The notes: a model not told the origin generated them from the letters alone. Shown: positions 1 through 5,966, numbered from the stretch's first letter. The stretch is DNA of 9,208 nt from Desulfobacterales bacterium (GCA_013042695.1 JABDPQ010000085.1:1-9208), one strand, 5' to 3'. Made by a program: numbers and translations.

Positions 1-89
1 ATACCTACCATACCGGCGACGCCAAGCACAAAACCAACTGGCATGCCGAGTACGAGTAACCCAAAAAAGATAGTGGCTACCAGAAACAT
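1..89 (-). CDS. dctM: TRAP transporter large permease (DctM), N-terminal fragment, cut by window edge
   Basis: Only the first 29 codons are present; the gene continues leftward out of the window. The peptide begins MFLVATIFFGLLVLGMPVGF and stays hydrophobic, which matches the first membrane helix of DctM-type permeases (the 'GxPVGFxLG' pattern is typical). DctM proteins are inner-membrane proteins with many helices and form the ion-coupled transport channel of tripartite ATP-independent periplasmic transporters. The ATG lies four bases after the stop codon of the small permease gene. A GGAGGA ribosome binding site sits inside the last codons of that gene, so the two are probably translationally coupled. 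The substrate cannot be inferred from this fragment. Confidence 0.85.
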   Translation of the reverse strand, partial: MFLVATIFFGLLVLGMPVGFVLGVAGMVG

Positions 90-93
90 TCGG

Positions 94-612
94 TTAGTCC
101 TCCATCCGGTTTGCACCGATAGCATCACCGGTAGTAAAAAAATCGTGAATAGCGACCAGGGCCAACTGTATACAAGCCATTGCGGCTGCAAGCGGAACAC
201 CCATGAAAGGGTAAGCCTTGGGAATCGCCTCAATCATGGTGAAACGACTGAATCCCCGCTCTACCATGCCAAGTCCGTAATAAAAAATAATCGCAAAAAA
301 CACCAACGCGATCAGGTCAAATGATACCGCAAGCCATTTGCGTATCGATGGCGGGAAACGCTCAAATAGCACCAGAACACCAATATGCTCACGGTGACTG
401 ATACCACTTGAAACAGCTAACAGCGCCATCCAGATCATCAGGTAGCGTGCCAGCTCTTCAGTGAAAGTAGCCTGAAATGGCAGTACATAACGCGCTAGTA
501 CCCCGAGCCAGACATCCAGCACAAGCAGCACCATTAATGCGACACAAACCCTTTCTACAAACCAGTTAAGACGCCTGCTGGCATTGATCGCTTTAGTTGA
601 AATTGTTTGCAT
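94..612 (-). CDS. dctQ: TRAP transporter small permease (DctQ)
   Basis: The 172-aa protein has the size and four-helix layout of DctQ subunits. Hydrophobic segments lie at about residues 19-44, 52-70, 94-116 and 133-158. The family-typical 'EELARYLMIW' stretch at the start of helix 2 is present. DctQ is the small inner-membrane partner of DctM in TRAP uptake systems, which take up carboxylates, sugar acids and similar solutes with a periplasmic binding protein. dctM follows after four bases. No dctP precedes the gene, although P-Q-M is the common order, so the binding protein may lie downstream or elsewhere. The chosen ATG (610-612) gives a normal N-terminus but lies about 31 nt from the purine-rich GGAGGGGGG (644-652, minus strand), because a 19-bp tandem duplication intervenes. 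Confidence 0.88.
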   Translation of the reverse strand: MQTISTKAINASRRLNWFVERVCVALMVLLVLDVWLGVLARYVLPFQATFTEELARYLMIWMALLAVSSGISHREHIGVLVLFERFPPSIRKWLAVSFDLIALVFFAIIFYYGLGMVERGFSRFTMIEAIPKAYPFMGVPLAAAMACIQLALVAIHDFFTTGDAIGANRMED

Positions 613-642
613 GAAATGTTTTTGTTTGCATGAAATGTTTTT
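603..642. repeat. Exact 19-bp tandem duplication spanning the dctQ start codon
   Basis: Two adjacent identical copies of GTTTGCATGAAATGTTTTT occupy 605-623 and 624-642, and the period extends two bases further left. Read on the minus strand, each copy contains an ATG followed by CAAACA. The copy nearer the ribosome binding site places an ATG at 629-631, about 12 nt after GGAGGGGGG. That ATG opens a 12-codon reading frame in another phase, ending at TAA 593-595 inside dctQ. The true dctQ ATG is at 610-612. Nineteen is not a multiple of three, so the duplication uncouples the binding site from the correct frame. It could reduce dctQM translation, or be an assembly or sequencing artefact. Confidence 0.9.
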
Positions 643-705
643 ATCCCCCCTCCAGCAAACAAGGCAAACAGAACATGATTATTATGCTATTGCAATATTT
701 ATTAA

Positions 706-756
706 CCTGAATCAGTGACGTATGAATTGGCATCACTGAGTGTTGAGCACATCAGG
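706..756. repeat. Nested inverted repeats, possible operator or hairpin
   Basis: TCAGTGA (712-718) pairs exactly with TCACTGA (733-739) around a 14-nt spacer. CCTGA (706-710) pairs with TCAGG (752-756) outside it, giving an imperfect two-part stem. No run of T follows, so this does not look like an intrinsic terminator. It lies about 95-145 nt upstream of dctQ and about 160 nt upstream of the radical SAM gene, so a regulatory site for either is possible. Confidence 0.35.
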
Positions 757-838
757 CTATAAAAAATCTAGTGAATGCTTATAACTATCAGGAAGTTTGA
801 TTGCGGTATTAGTGAATGAGCCTTACGACCTCATTCTA

Positions 839-882
839 ACCTACAATAATCAGGTATCAGATTGGTAACGTGTATTGTAGGT
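839..882. promoter_or_regulatory. 10-bp inverted repeat upstream of the radical SAM gene
   Basis: ACCTACAATA (839-848) and TATTGTAGGT (873-882) are exact reverse complements with 24 nt between them. The right arm overlaps the region where a promoter for the gene at 917 would lie, since its weak -35/-10 candidate is at 862-892. The arrangement fits a two-site operator or a long-loop stem. The regulator is unknown. Confidence 0.4.
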
Positions 883-916
883 ATGCTAAGATTCCTAATT
901 TTTAACTATTTTTGCC

Positions 917-1984
917 ATGCCGGATTTCACTTTAACACAAATCAGAAGAATACACCTTGAATTAACCGAGAAGTGCAACGCTGCCTGCCCGTTATGCATA
1001 CGCACCAACCCGAATGGCCTGCGACCGCAAAGTTATATCGGATACAATGAGTTAACGCTGAAGGATATACACCATTTTTTCTATCCCGAAATTAGGGATC
1101 AACTGGTCGATGTACATATGTGCGGTAGTTACGGTGACCCTATCGTGGCAAAAGATTGTCAGGAGATAACCGATTACTTATGCAGCGAAAAATGTTCCGT
1201 GTCGCTCAGTACAAACGGCGGAGCCAGGAGCGCAACCTGGTGGGTACAACTGGGCACCATACTATCTCGAAACCAGCGTTCTCGGGTTGACTTTCATATT
1301 GATGGCTTGGCAGATACCAACAGTTTTTATCGGCGCAACACAAGCTTTAAACGTATAATCACCAACGCCAGGGCATATATTGATGCTGGGGGATTGGCAA
1401 ACTGGGAGTTTATTCCTTTCCGGCATAATGAACATCAGGTAGAACGTGCCCAAGAATTATCAAAAGAATACGGCTTTGCTCGTTTCACCATAAAAAAGAG
1501 CAATTGGCTCTTTTCTGAGCAGAAAACAAAAATACCGTTCACTACTCGAGATGGTAAAACTCATTATCTGGAAGCACCCTCGCAGAAGTATTTACCCTCA
1601 AAACAGAGTACCTCGATGAGCCGGCATGCTACTTCCGCCTTGAAGGATGATATTCACTGTCTCGCCCTAAAAAATAATGAGTTATATATTTCCTGTGAAG
1701 CTATTGTCTACCCCTGCTGCTGGACTGCACGATTTGCCAGAAACATCTATCTTGGTCGACCTACGCGAGATGGATTCTCAACTCTTTTTAAAACATTTGG
1801 CGGCAGAGAGCGCTTTGATCTGAGAAAGCACAAGCTGCCAGAAATTCTGGACAGTGACTTCTTCAGAATTCTCTCAGATCATTGGCAAGAGAAAGAGCCG
1901 TCCATCTGCTATAGAAAGTGCGGTAAGAAAGATCAACCGCAAAAGATCAAGACCAGTAACATCCCACCTCTTGGTTTATTTTAA
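917..1984 (+). CDS. Radical SAM protein with SPASM-like cysteine-rich C-terminus
   Basis: The 355-aa protein has the radical SAM cluster motif C20-x3-C24-x2-C27 (CNAACPLC), which binds the [4Fe-4S] cluster that cleaves S-adenosylmethionine. A CGSYGDP stretch at residues 69-75 takes the place of the SAM-contacting GGE motif, and HIDG (127-130) fits a later barrel strand. The C-terminal third carries further cysteines at 248, 260, 267, 268, 331 and 335. They are arranged like an auxiliary-cluster (SPASM or twitch) domain, of the kind used by peptide- and protein-modifying radical SAM enzymes. No ribosome binding site is visible before ATG 917, but the next in-frame Met is residue 68, beyond the cluster motif, so this start is required. 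No precursor peptide or partner enzyme was found next to it, so the substrate is unknown. Confidence 0.85.
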   Translation: MPDFTLTQIRRIHLELTEKCNAACPLCIRTNPNGLRPQSYIGYNELTLKDIHHFFYPEIRDQLVDVHMCGSYGDPIVAKDCQEITDYLCSEKCSVSLSTNGGARSATWWVQLGTILSRNQRSRVDFHIDGLADTNSFYRRNTSFKRIITNARAYIDAGGLANWEFIPFRHNEHQVERAQELSKEYGFARFTIKKSNWLFSEQKTKIPFTTRDGKTHYLEAPSQKYLPSKQSTSMSRHATSALKDDIHCLALKNNELYISCEAIVYPCCWTARFARNIYLGRPTRDGFSTLFKTFGGRERFDLRKHKLPEILDSDFFRILSDHWQEKEPSICYRKCGKKDQPQKIKTSNIPPLGLF

Positions 1985-2059
1985 AACTTTGTGAGATTTG
2001 ATCAATTTAATGCCTATTGTATTAAAAGTACGAAAAGTCAATGTTTTCTGGAGGTAGTT

Positions 2060-2272
2060 ATGAAAGCAAATCTATATAAAGGTGAAAACGTTCGACATAA
2101 GGCGAAAGCTGAATGGGGCATTGGAAAAATTACTGACGTTGATACCTGTGGAACGATTAAAGTTATTTTTGAAGGAACAAGGGAATTATCAATTGCCCAG
2201 GGTGCAAAATTTCTTACTAAAGTAGTTGCCAAGGAAAATAATAAACCTGCGACAAAAAAGCAAGATCCTTAA
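2060..2272 (+). CDS. Small DUF3553-like protein
   Basis: The frame is open from 1991, but the start chosen is ATG 2060. It is preceded by GGAGG at 2050-2054 with five bases of spacing, and the upstream residues look unrelated. The product has 70 aa. Its pattern, 'GENVRHKAKAEWGIGKITDV...IKVIFEG', resembles the short beta-barrel (Tudor or CarD-like) fold of DUF3553 proteins, in which a 'G..VRH....WG.G.V' core is typical. Such domains bind nucleic acid or protein partners. The C-terminus is lysine-rich and probably disordered. The gene follows the radical SAM gene by 75 nt on the same strand, and whether they are co-transcribed is not clear. The domain call comes from pattern memory and is moderate. 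Confidence 0.65.
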   Translation: MKANLYKGENVRHKAKAEWGIGKITDVDTCGTIKVIFEGTRELSIAQGAKFLTKVVAKENNKPATKKQDP

Positions 2273-2638
2273 TTTGTCATATATAATAACATTTCAGATA
2301 GTTAAGTGCAAATAACGGCTTATTCCCTTACGTACATTTATCCAGGTTATGACCTCTGTATTTTCTTTGGAACCAGCAGCGACAAACTGGTTTTATGGAG
2401 GAACCGAAGTAAATTGAGTATGGTTCTTTTTTAGAAATTCGATTATTACGGGGTTATTCCTTCAGTTTGCCTTAATTTCAATTTGCAGCGTATTGATTGC
2501 AAATCACAAAACAACCGTTTCATAAGGTAAAAAGTAATCTCAAAGATGGCCTATCTTGAGTGAGTAGCCACATCTTTTCAAGAGTGACACGGCTTTATAG
2601 AAGTATATTCAGATCATAAGCAACAGGGAGGTGGATTT
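2273..2638. other. Intergenic stretch before the cold-shock-like gene
   Basis: No gene of support was found in these 366 nt, since stop codons are frequent in all frames. An imperfect hairpin-like sequence, roughly GGCCTA...TAGCC, lies around 2548-2570. Cold-shock genes often have long structured leaders, and the spacing would allow one here, but nothing specific supports this. No intrinsic terminator was seen after the DUF3553-like gene. Confidence 0.35.
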
Positions 2639-2899
2639 TTGCAAACAGTAGTTAAAAAATGGTTTCGTGATAAGGAGTGTGGTCTTCTTGAAAACGGTGG
2701 TGGCCCCGATATAATAGTGCGCAAGGCCAACCTTCTAAACTGTCAGTTTTTGAAGGCAGGTGCGACCGTTGAGTTTGAATGTCACCCAGAAAAGCAGGGA
2801 TTACTTGCTAAAAAGGTGAAACTTCTGAGTCAGAATAAAAAGGGTAAAAAAGATAAAAACCGGGGCGCCAAAAAATTTCCCTTTGGGGTAATGACTTAA
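2639..2899 (+). CDS. Cold-shock-domain-like small protein, TTG start
   Basis: Initiation is inferred at TTG 2639, because GGAGGT at 2627-2632 stands six bases upstream and no in-frame ATG precedes the conserved region. The 86-aa product has a CspA-like layout: 'VKKWFRDKECGLLENGGGPDI' corresponds to the 'VKWFN..KGFGFI' start of a cold-shock OB fold, followed by 'GATVEFECHPEKQGLLAKKV'. The RNP1 core, normally GFGFI, reads CGLLE. The RNP2 core, normally VFVHF, reads IIVRK. Most of the aromatic residues that stack on RNA are therefore missing, so nucleic-acid binding may be weak or altered. A lysine-rich tail follows residue 67. It is probably an RNA- or DNA-binding protein, but the degenerate motifs leave its activity open. 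Confidence 0.7.
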   Translation: MQTVVKKWFRDKECGLLENGGGPDIIVRKANLLNCQFLKAGATVEFECHPEKQGLLAKKVKLLSQNKKGKKDKNRGAKKFPFGVMT

Positions 2900-2935
2900 A
2901 TTGGCTGCTAGGCTGCTAACTAGAGCCTGAAGAAA

Positions 2936-3370
2936 TTAAGCTCCTTCCTCTTTTGCGTTTTTGATGATCTGTTGACATTGATTTTCAGCATCCATGGCAT
3001 TCTTTGCAACAATCGTGTGAACCACCTCACTATCTTTGTGTGACAATGCATAGTTGTCATCACCGATATATTCCAGGAGCCAATTCCTCCATTCATGAAT
3101 AGTTATTCTCTTCAAATCTCGTACCTCCCCAGAAGTCTGGGTATATTTTTTTTTGCAAAGGCCTGTAGCTAAAACACGATGAGTATACTCGATACGCGTA
3201 AAAAGGTATACGATTTGTATAGCTTCAGCAAAGAATTGCTCACCATGATAACTATTTATTAGAGCAAAATACCTTCTCAATAATTTGTCTTCAAACTGCA
3301 AGCTAGACGAGGCTGCTGCAGCTGGAAAACTTGGTATACTAGTGTGAAGCTTACCACCTCGCATACCCAT
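2936..3370 (-). CDS. Hypothetical protein, 144 aa
   Basis: I do not recognise this protein. The reading frame is open for 144 codons from ATG 3368-3370, with a second ATG two codons later; no strong ribosome binding site precedes either. An alternative start is TTG within 'SSLQFEDK', which would remove an Ala/Ser-rich, low-complexity N-terminus of about 22 residues. The remainder looks soluble and mixed in charge, with predicted helical stretches and 'HEWRNWLLEYIGDDNYALSHKD' in the middle. It contains no membrane helix or known motif. A run of nine A on the coding strand (Lys-Lys-Lys, near 3147-3155) is a possible slippage site. The gene converges with the cold-shock-like gene, 36 nt away. 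Confidence 0.5.
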   Translation of the reverse strand: MGMRGGKLHTSIPSFPAAAASSSLQFEDKLLRRYFALINSYHGEQFFAEAIQIVYLFTRIEYTHRVLATGLCKKKYTQTSGEVRDLKRITIHEWRNWLLEYIGDDNYALSHKDSEVVHTIVAKNAMDAENQCQQIIKNAKEEGA

Positions 3371-3455
3371 AAGAAACGATATGAAAAACGCGCTGACGCA
3401 TGAACATAAGAAATAGCTCTTTCACCGGCAGTATTCTGGCAGCTAAAATCTTTGT

Positions 3456-3471
3456 TGTTGCTATAGCAACA
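3456..3471. promoter_or_regulatory. 16-bp perfect palindrome, candidate operator
   Basis: TGTTGCTATAGCAACA is its own exact reverse complement across all 16 bases, with no spacer. Perfect palindromes of this size are typical of dimeric repressor sites such as GntR- or LacI-family operators. It lies about 85 nt upstream of the leftward 144-aa gene and about 365 nt upstream of the dehydrogenase gene that heads the catabolic operon. A TATACT box at 3508-3513 lies downstream on the plus strand, without a convincing -35 at the correct distance. No regulator gene is in the window, so the binding protein is unknown. Confidence 0.45.
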
Positions 3472-3553
3472 TCTTCAGAATATCATTTTCTTTGCGCCTA
3501 TTTAATTTATACTTGTTGTGAAGTACGGTGAATATTCGTTGCCTTATTCGCGC

Positions 3554-3743
3554 GTCATGATCTTCAATGTCACGATCGGTCTTATAACGCTACCCCTGAG
3601 CGTATGCCTTTTTACGGCACCGTCATCTGCGACTGGCGTTATGCGAAAGCATCACCTTGAGGATAATGGTCTTTGCGGCGATTATGGAGATAATCAGCTG
3701 CTGGCTAGTGCCTCTATGCACCATATTGTGCCGATTGTTTGAA
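3554..3743 (+). pseudogene. Degraded C-terminal fragment of a TRAP large permease (DctM-like)
   Basis: In the frame starting near 3554 the translation includes NVTIGLITLPLSVCLF, very like the 'NLAIGLITPPVGVCLF' signature near the end of DctM permeases. The similarity breaks after about residue 29 of this match. In the next frame, from about 3642, the translation continues 'ESITLRIM' and then MVFAAIMEIISCWLVPL (from 3666), fitting the last hydrophobic helix of the same family. A shift of one base near 3638-3642 therefore separates two halves. No upstream part of a permease was found, so this is a truncated, frameshifted remnant and not a gene. An uninterrupted 74-codon frame (3518-3742) covers the first half but has no credible start. 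The call relies on pattern recognition only. Confidence 0.55.
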
Positions 3744-3834
3744 GACTCTTTTGGTTACTATAAACGGTGCCTGAACATAACAATAAAACAGCGCTACTTT
3801 GCTGCTTGAAGGGAGAAAAAGGAGACTAAAAAAG

Positions 3835-4866
3835 ATGAAAGCTCTGGTTTTGGAAGAGTATCACAAACTCGTATACAAAGAGATGCCGACTCCGAAAATC
3901 GGTGAGAATGAGGTGCTGATTGAGGTAAAGGCATGCGGCATTTGCGGTAGCGATGTACATGGTATAGATGGTAGCAGTGGGCGTCGGATTCCTCCGCTTA
4001 TCATGGGGCATGAAGCCTCTGGGATTATTGTTCAAAAAGGGGATCACGTCCAGTATTTCTCGGAAGGGGATCGAGTGACATTTGATTCCACCATCTATTG
4101 CGGAACCTGTTTTTACTGTCGACAGGGACTCATTAACCTGTGCGATAATCGTCGGGTCCTCGGAGTCTCGCCTAAGGAATATCGACAGCATGGTGCTTTC
4201 GCTGAATATGTTGCTGTTCCAGAGCATATCCTTTATCGTTTGCCGGACGGACTCTCTTTTGAACAAGCTGCAATGGTTGAGCCGGTGTCAATCGCCTTCC
4301 ATAGTGTTGCCTTGACTCCGATTTCGCTCAATGACAGTGTACTCGTAATTGGTGCTGGGATGGTCGGTATCTTTGTCATTCAGGCACTTCGGGCTGCTGG
4401 CTGCGGGAAGATCATCGCAGTTGATATTGAACAAAACAAACTGGACCTGGCTCAAAAGCTCGGGGCTGATTATGTCTTGCCGGCAGCACAGGTCGATGTC
4501 GTGGAGGAAGTACAGAAATTGACCGATAACCGCGGGGCTAACTTGGCATTTGAAGTTGTCGGCAACAGTGCTGCCCTCAACACGGCCATCTCGTCGTTAC
4601 GAAAAGGAGGCGCCCTCACCATTATCGGTAACCTTGCCGCAACGGTTGAATTTCCATTGCAGGAGGTGGTTACCAGACAGATAAGGATTAATGGCTCGTG
4701 TGCATCCTGTGGCGAATATCAAGCCTGCCTTGATATGATTGCCCGAGGAAAGATCAATGTTGATGCCTTGATAAGCAAAATCGCGCCGCTCACTGAAGGA
4801 GCAATGTGGTTTGAGCGCCTCTTCTGCAAAGAGCAGGGACTGATGAAAGTTATTTTGACACCCTAA
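3835..4866 (+). CDS. Zinc-dependent dehydrogenase, threonine/sorbitol/galactitol-1-phosphate type (MDR family)
   Basis: The 343-aa protein is a medium-chain dehydrogenase. Catalytic zinc ligands are C37 (in GICGSD), H59 and E60 (in GHE), with E149 nearby. The structural zinc is bound by C89, C92, C95 and C103 (C-x2-C-x2-C-x7-C). The nucleotide-binding loop is GAGMVG (173-178), and D197 at the end of the next strand favours NAD+ over NADP+. The overall sequence looks closest to enzymes annotated as galactitol-1-phosphate 5-dehydrogenase or threonine dehydrogenase, which oxidise a secondary hydroxyl of a polyol, sugar acid or amino acid. The open frame extends 12 codons upstream, but ATG 3835 is chosen because GGAG (3821-3824) precedes it and the family N-terminus 'MKALVLEEY' begins there. 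It is the first gene of the right-hand operon. The actual substrate is not determined. Confidence 0.88.
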   Translation: MKALVLEEYHKLVYKEMPTPKIGENEVLIEVKACGICGSDVHGIDGSSGRRIPPLIMGHEASGIIVQKGDHVQYFSEGDRVTFDSTIYCGTCFYCRQGLINLCDNRRVLGVSPKEYRQHGAFAEYVAVPEHILYRLPDGLSFEQAAMVEPVSIAFHSVALTPISLNDSVLVIGAGMVGIFVIQALRAAGCGKIIAVDIEQNKLDLAQKLGADYVLPAAQVDVVEEVQKLTDNRGANLAFEVVGNSAALNTAISSLRKGGALTIIGNLAATVEFPLQEVVTRQIRINGSCASCGEYQACLDMIARGKINVDALISKIAPLTEGAMWFERLFCKEQGLMKVILTP

Positions 4867-4914
4867 ATAGAGCCACCCTTTTTTTTCTCATGGTTCAAAA
4901 CAAGGAGAGAAGAT

Positions 4915-5697
4915 ATGGACCTTGATTTGTTTGATTTAACCGGAAAAGTTGCAATTGTCACAGGTGCAAGCCGCGGGCTTGGGCAGTATTTTGCCCGAGC
5001 CCTGGCCCGTGCCGGAGCGGATGTCGTGGTTACCAGCAGGAACGTTGAATCACTGCAGACGTTTACCAAAGAGATCAAGTCGCTGGGCCGGCGGGTACTG
5101 CCGTTACCATTGGATGTCAGAGACTATCAAAGTATTCAGGAAATGGCCAAGGCGGCCTATGAATATTTCGGCAAGATTGACATTCTGGTAAACAATGCCG
5201 GCTGCAATGTCAGAAAACCAGCTGTAGATGTTTCCTGGGATGACTGGAACCTTGTTGTCAACACCAATCTGCGCGGTGGCTTTTTCGTCGCCCAGGCGGT
5301 GGCCAAAAAAATGATACCGGTAAACTATGGGAGAATTATCAATATCGGCTCAGTTACCACTGTTGCCGGATATGCTGGAATTACACCCTATTGTGCCAGC
5401 CGAGGCGGGGTAAAACAAATGACTATGAGTCTGGCGGACGATTGGGGGCAGTTCGGCATCACGGTCAATTGCTTGGCACCAGGTTGGTTTAAAACGGCAC
5501 AGTCCAAGGTCTTGTTTGACAACCAGGAATGGGTCGACTACCTCATCGACCGAATTCCTCTGAAGCGCGCAGGGCAGCCGCATGACCTCGATGGCACGGT
5601 TATCTTTCTTGCTTCCGATGCCAGTGCCTATATGACCGGACAGACACTTCTGATCGATGGAGGAATCAGCACTGGAGCGACCAAGGCAACAGTCTAA
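4915..5697 (+). CDS. Short-chain dehydrogenase/reductase (SDR), gluconate 5-dehydrogenase-like
   Basis: The 260-aa protein has the classical SDR order: cofactor-binding TGASRGLG (16-23), NNAG (93-96), catalytic Asn118, Ser146 and Tyr159. The usual YxxxK is YCASR, with Arg163 (CGA at 5401-5403) replacing the catalytic lysine. Arg41, in the 'TSRN' stretch after strand 2, would permit NADPH, but the choice is uncertain. Family members oxidise or reduce a carbonyl or hydroxyl of sugar acids and polyols such as gluconate/5-keto-gluconate. AAGGAG (4902-4907) stands seven bases before the ATG. The gap to the dehydrogenase is 48 nt, so both genes are probably co-transcribed. It may work with the upstream dehydrogenase as an oxidation-reduction (epimerising) pair on one substrate, which is an inference. 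Confidence 0.87.
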   Translation: MDLDLFDLTGKVAIVTGASRGLGQYFARALARAGADVVVTSRNVESLQTFTKEIKSLGRRVLPLPLDVRDYQSIQEMAKAAYEYFGKIDILVNNAGCNVRKPAVDVSWDDWNLVVNTNLRGGFFVAQAVAKKMIPVNYGRIINIGSVTTVAGYAGITPYCASRGGVKQMTMSLADDWGQFGITVNCLAPGWFKTAQSKVLFDNQEWVDYLIDRIPLKRAGQPHDLDGTVIFLASDASAYMTGQTLLIDGGISTGATKATV

Positions 5698-5966
5698 TCA
5701 GAGATAAATAAGAACTTCTAGAGTCACAGGTTGATTGCAGGTGAAGCTATCTGTAATAATTCGTTGTATCAGGGAAAAATGACTCAGCTACGTTAGAATG
5801 CTGGCACCATGCAATAAGGTTTTTTACAGAACGTCACCATTCACCGTTTACTGGAGTGTCGCTTTATAGTAATCATGGCCGAGAGTAAATCGGCTTTATA
5901 AGTATTTCTGCCAGTGTCGTGGGCGTTGCTCCCGATACTATATGTGCAATCAAGAGAGAAACGACA
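5698..5966. other. 269-nt gap inside the operon
   Basis: This gap is much longer than the other spacings of the operon (48, 3 and 28 nt). No gene or recognisable remnant was found in any frame. A weak 5-bp stem GCCGA (5878-5882)/TCGGC (5890-5894) with near-repeats GCTTTATAG (5861-5869) and GCTTTATAAG (5893-5902) is present. It may hold an internal promoter for the ferredoxin-AOR-aldolase half, or mark a lost gene. No convincing -35/-10 pair or intrinsic terminator could be assigned. Confidence 0.45.

Larger units (their letters stand above)
613..916. other. Divergent intergenic region between dctQ and the radical SAM gene
   Basis: This AT-rich stretch separates two divergent genes and should hold promoters for both. 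It contains a 10-bp palindrome TATTGCAATA at 688-697 and nested inverted repeats at 706-756. A 10-bp inverted repeat lies at 839-882. No promoter with good -35 and -10 boxes at normal spacing was found on either strand. The weak candidate on the plus strand is TTGGTA (862-867) with TAAGAT (887-892), 19 bp apart. No coding remnant of a dctP gene was recognised. Confidence 0.5.

Noticed and set aside
43..324. 93-codon plus-strand reading frame
   Set aside because: It lies antisense to dctM and dctQ, has no ribosome binding site and a composition unlike a protein, so it is a shadow of those genes.
2903..2940. Tandem GGCTGCTA repeat and AGGCT/AGCCT stem between the convergent genes, considered as a bidirectional terminator
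   Set aside because: The stem has only five pairs with a nine-base loop and no T tract on either side.
3492..3513. TTGCGC...TATACT as the operon promoter
   Set aside because: The boxes are only 10 bp apart; the TATACT could belong to another -35 but none is convincing.
3518..3742. 74-aa secreted protein with a signal-peptide-like N-terminus
   Set aside because: Only a GTG without a ribosome binding site starts it, and its hydrophobic part matches the end of TRAP large permeases better, continuing in another frame.
3826..4266. 146-codon minus-strand reading frame
   Set aside because: It lies fully inside the zinc dehydrogenase gene, whose zinc and NAD motifs are all in the plus frame.
4867..4914. 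T-rich run after the zinc dehydrogenase gene, considered as a terminator
   Set aside because: No stem precedes the T tract, and the SDR ribosome binding site follows closely.
5847..5870. TTTACT...TATAGT as an internal promoter for the ferredoxin-AOR genes
   Set aside because: The spacing is only 12 bp, too short for a sigma-70 promoter.
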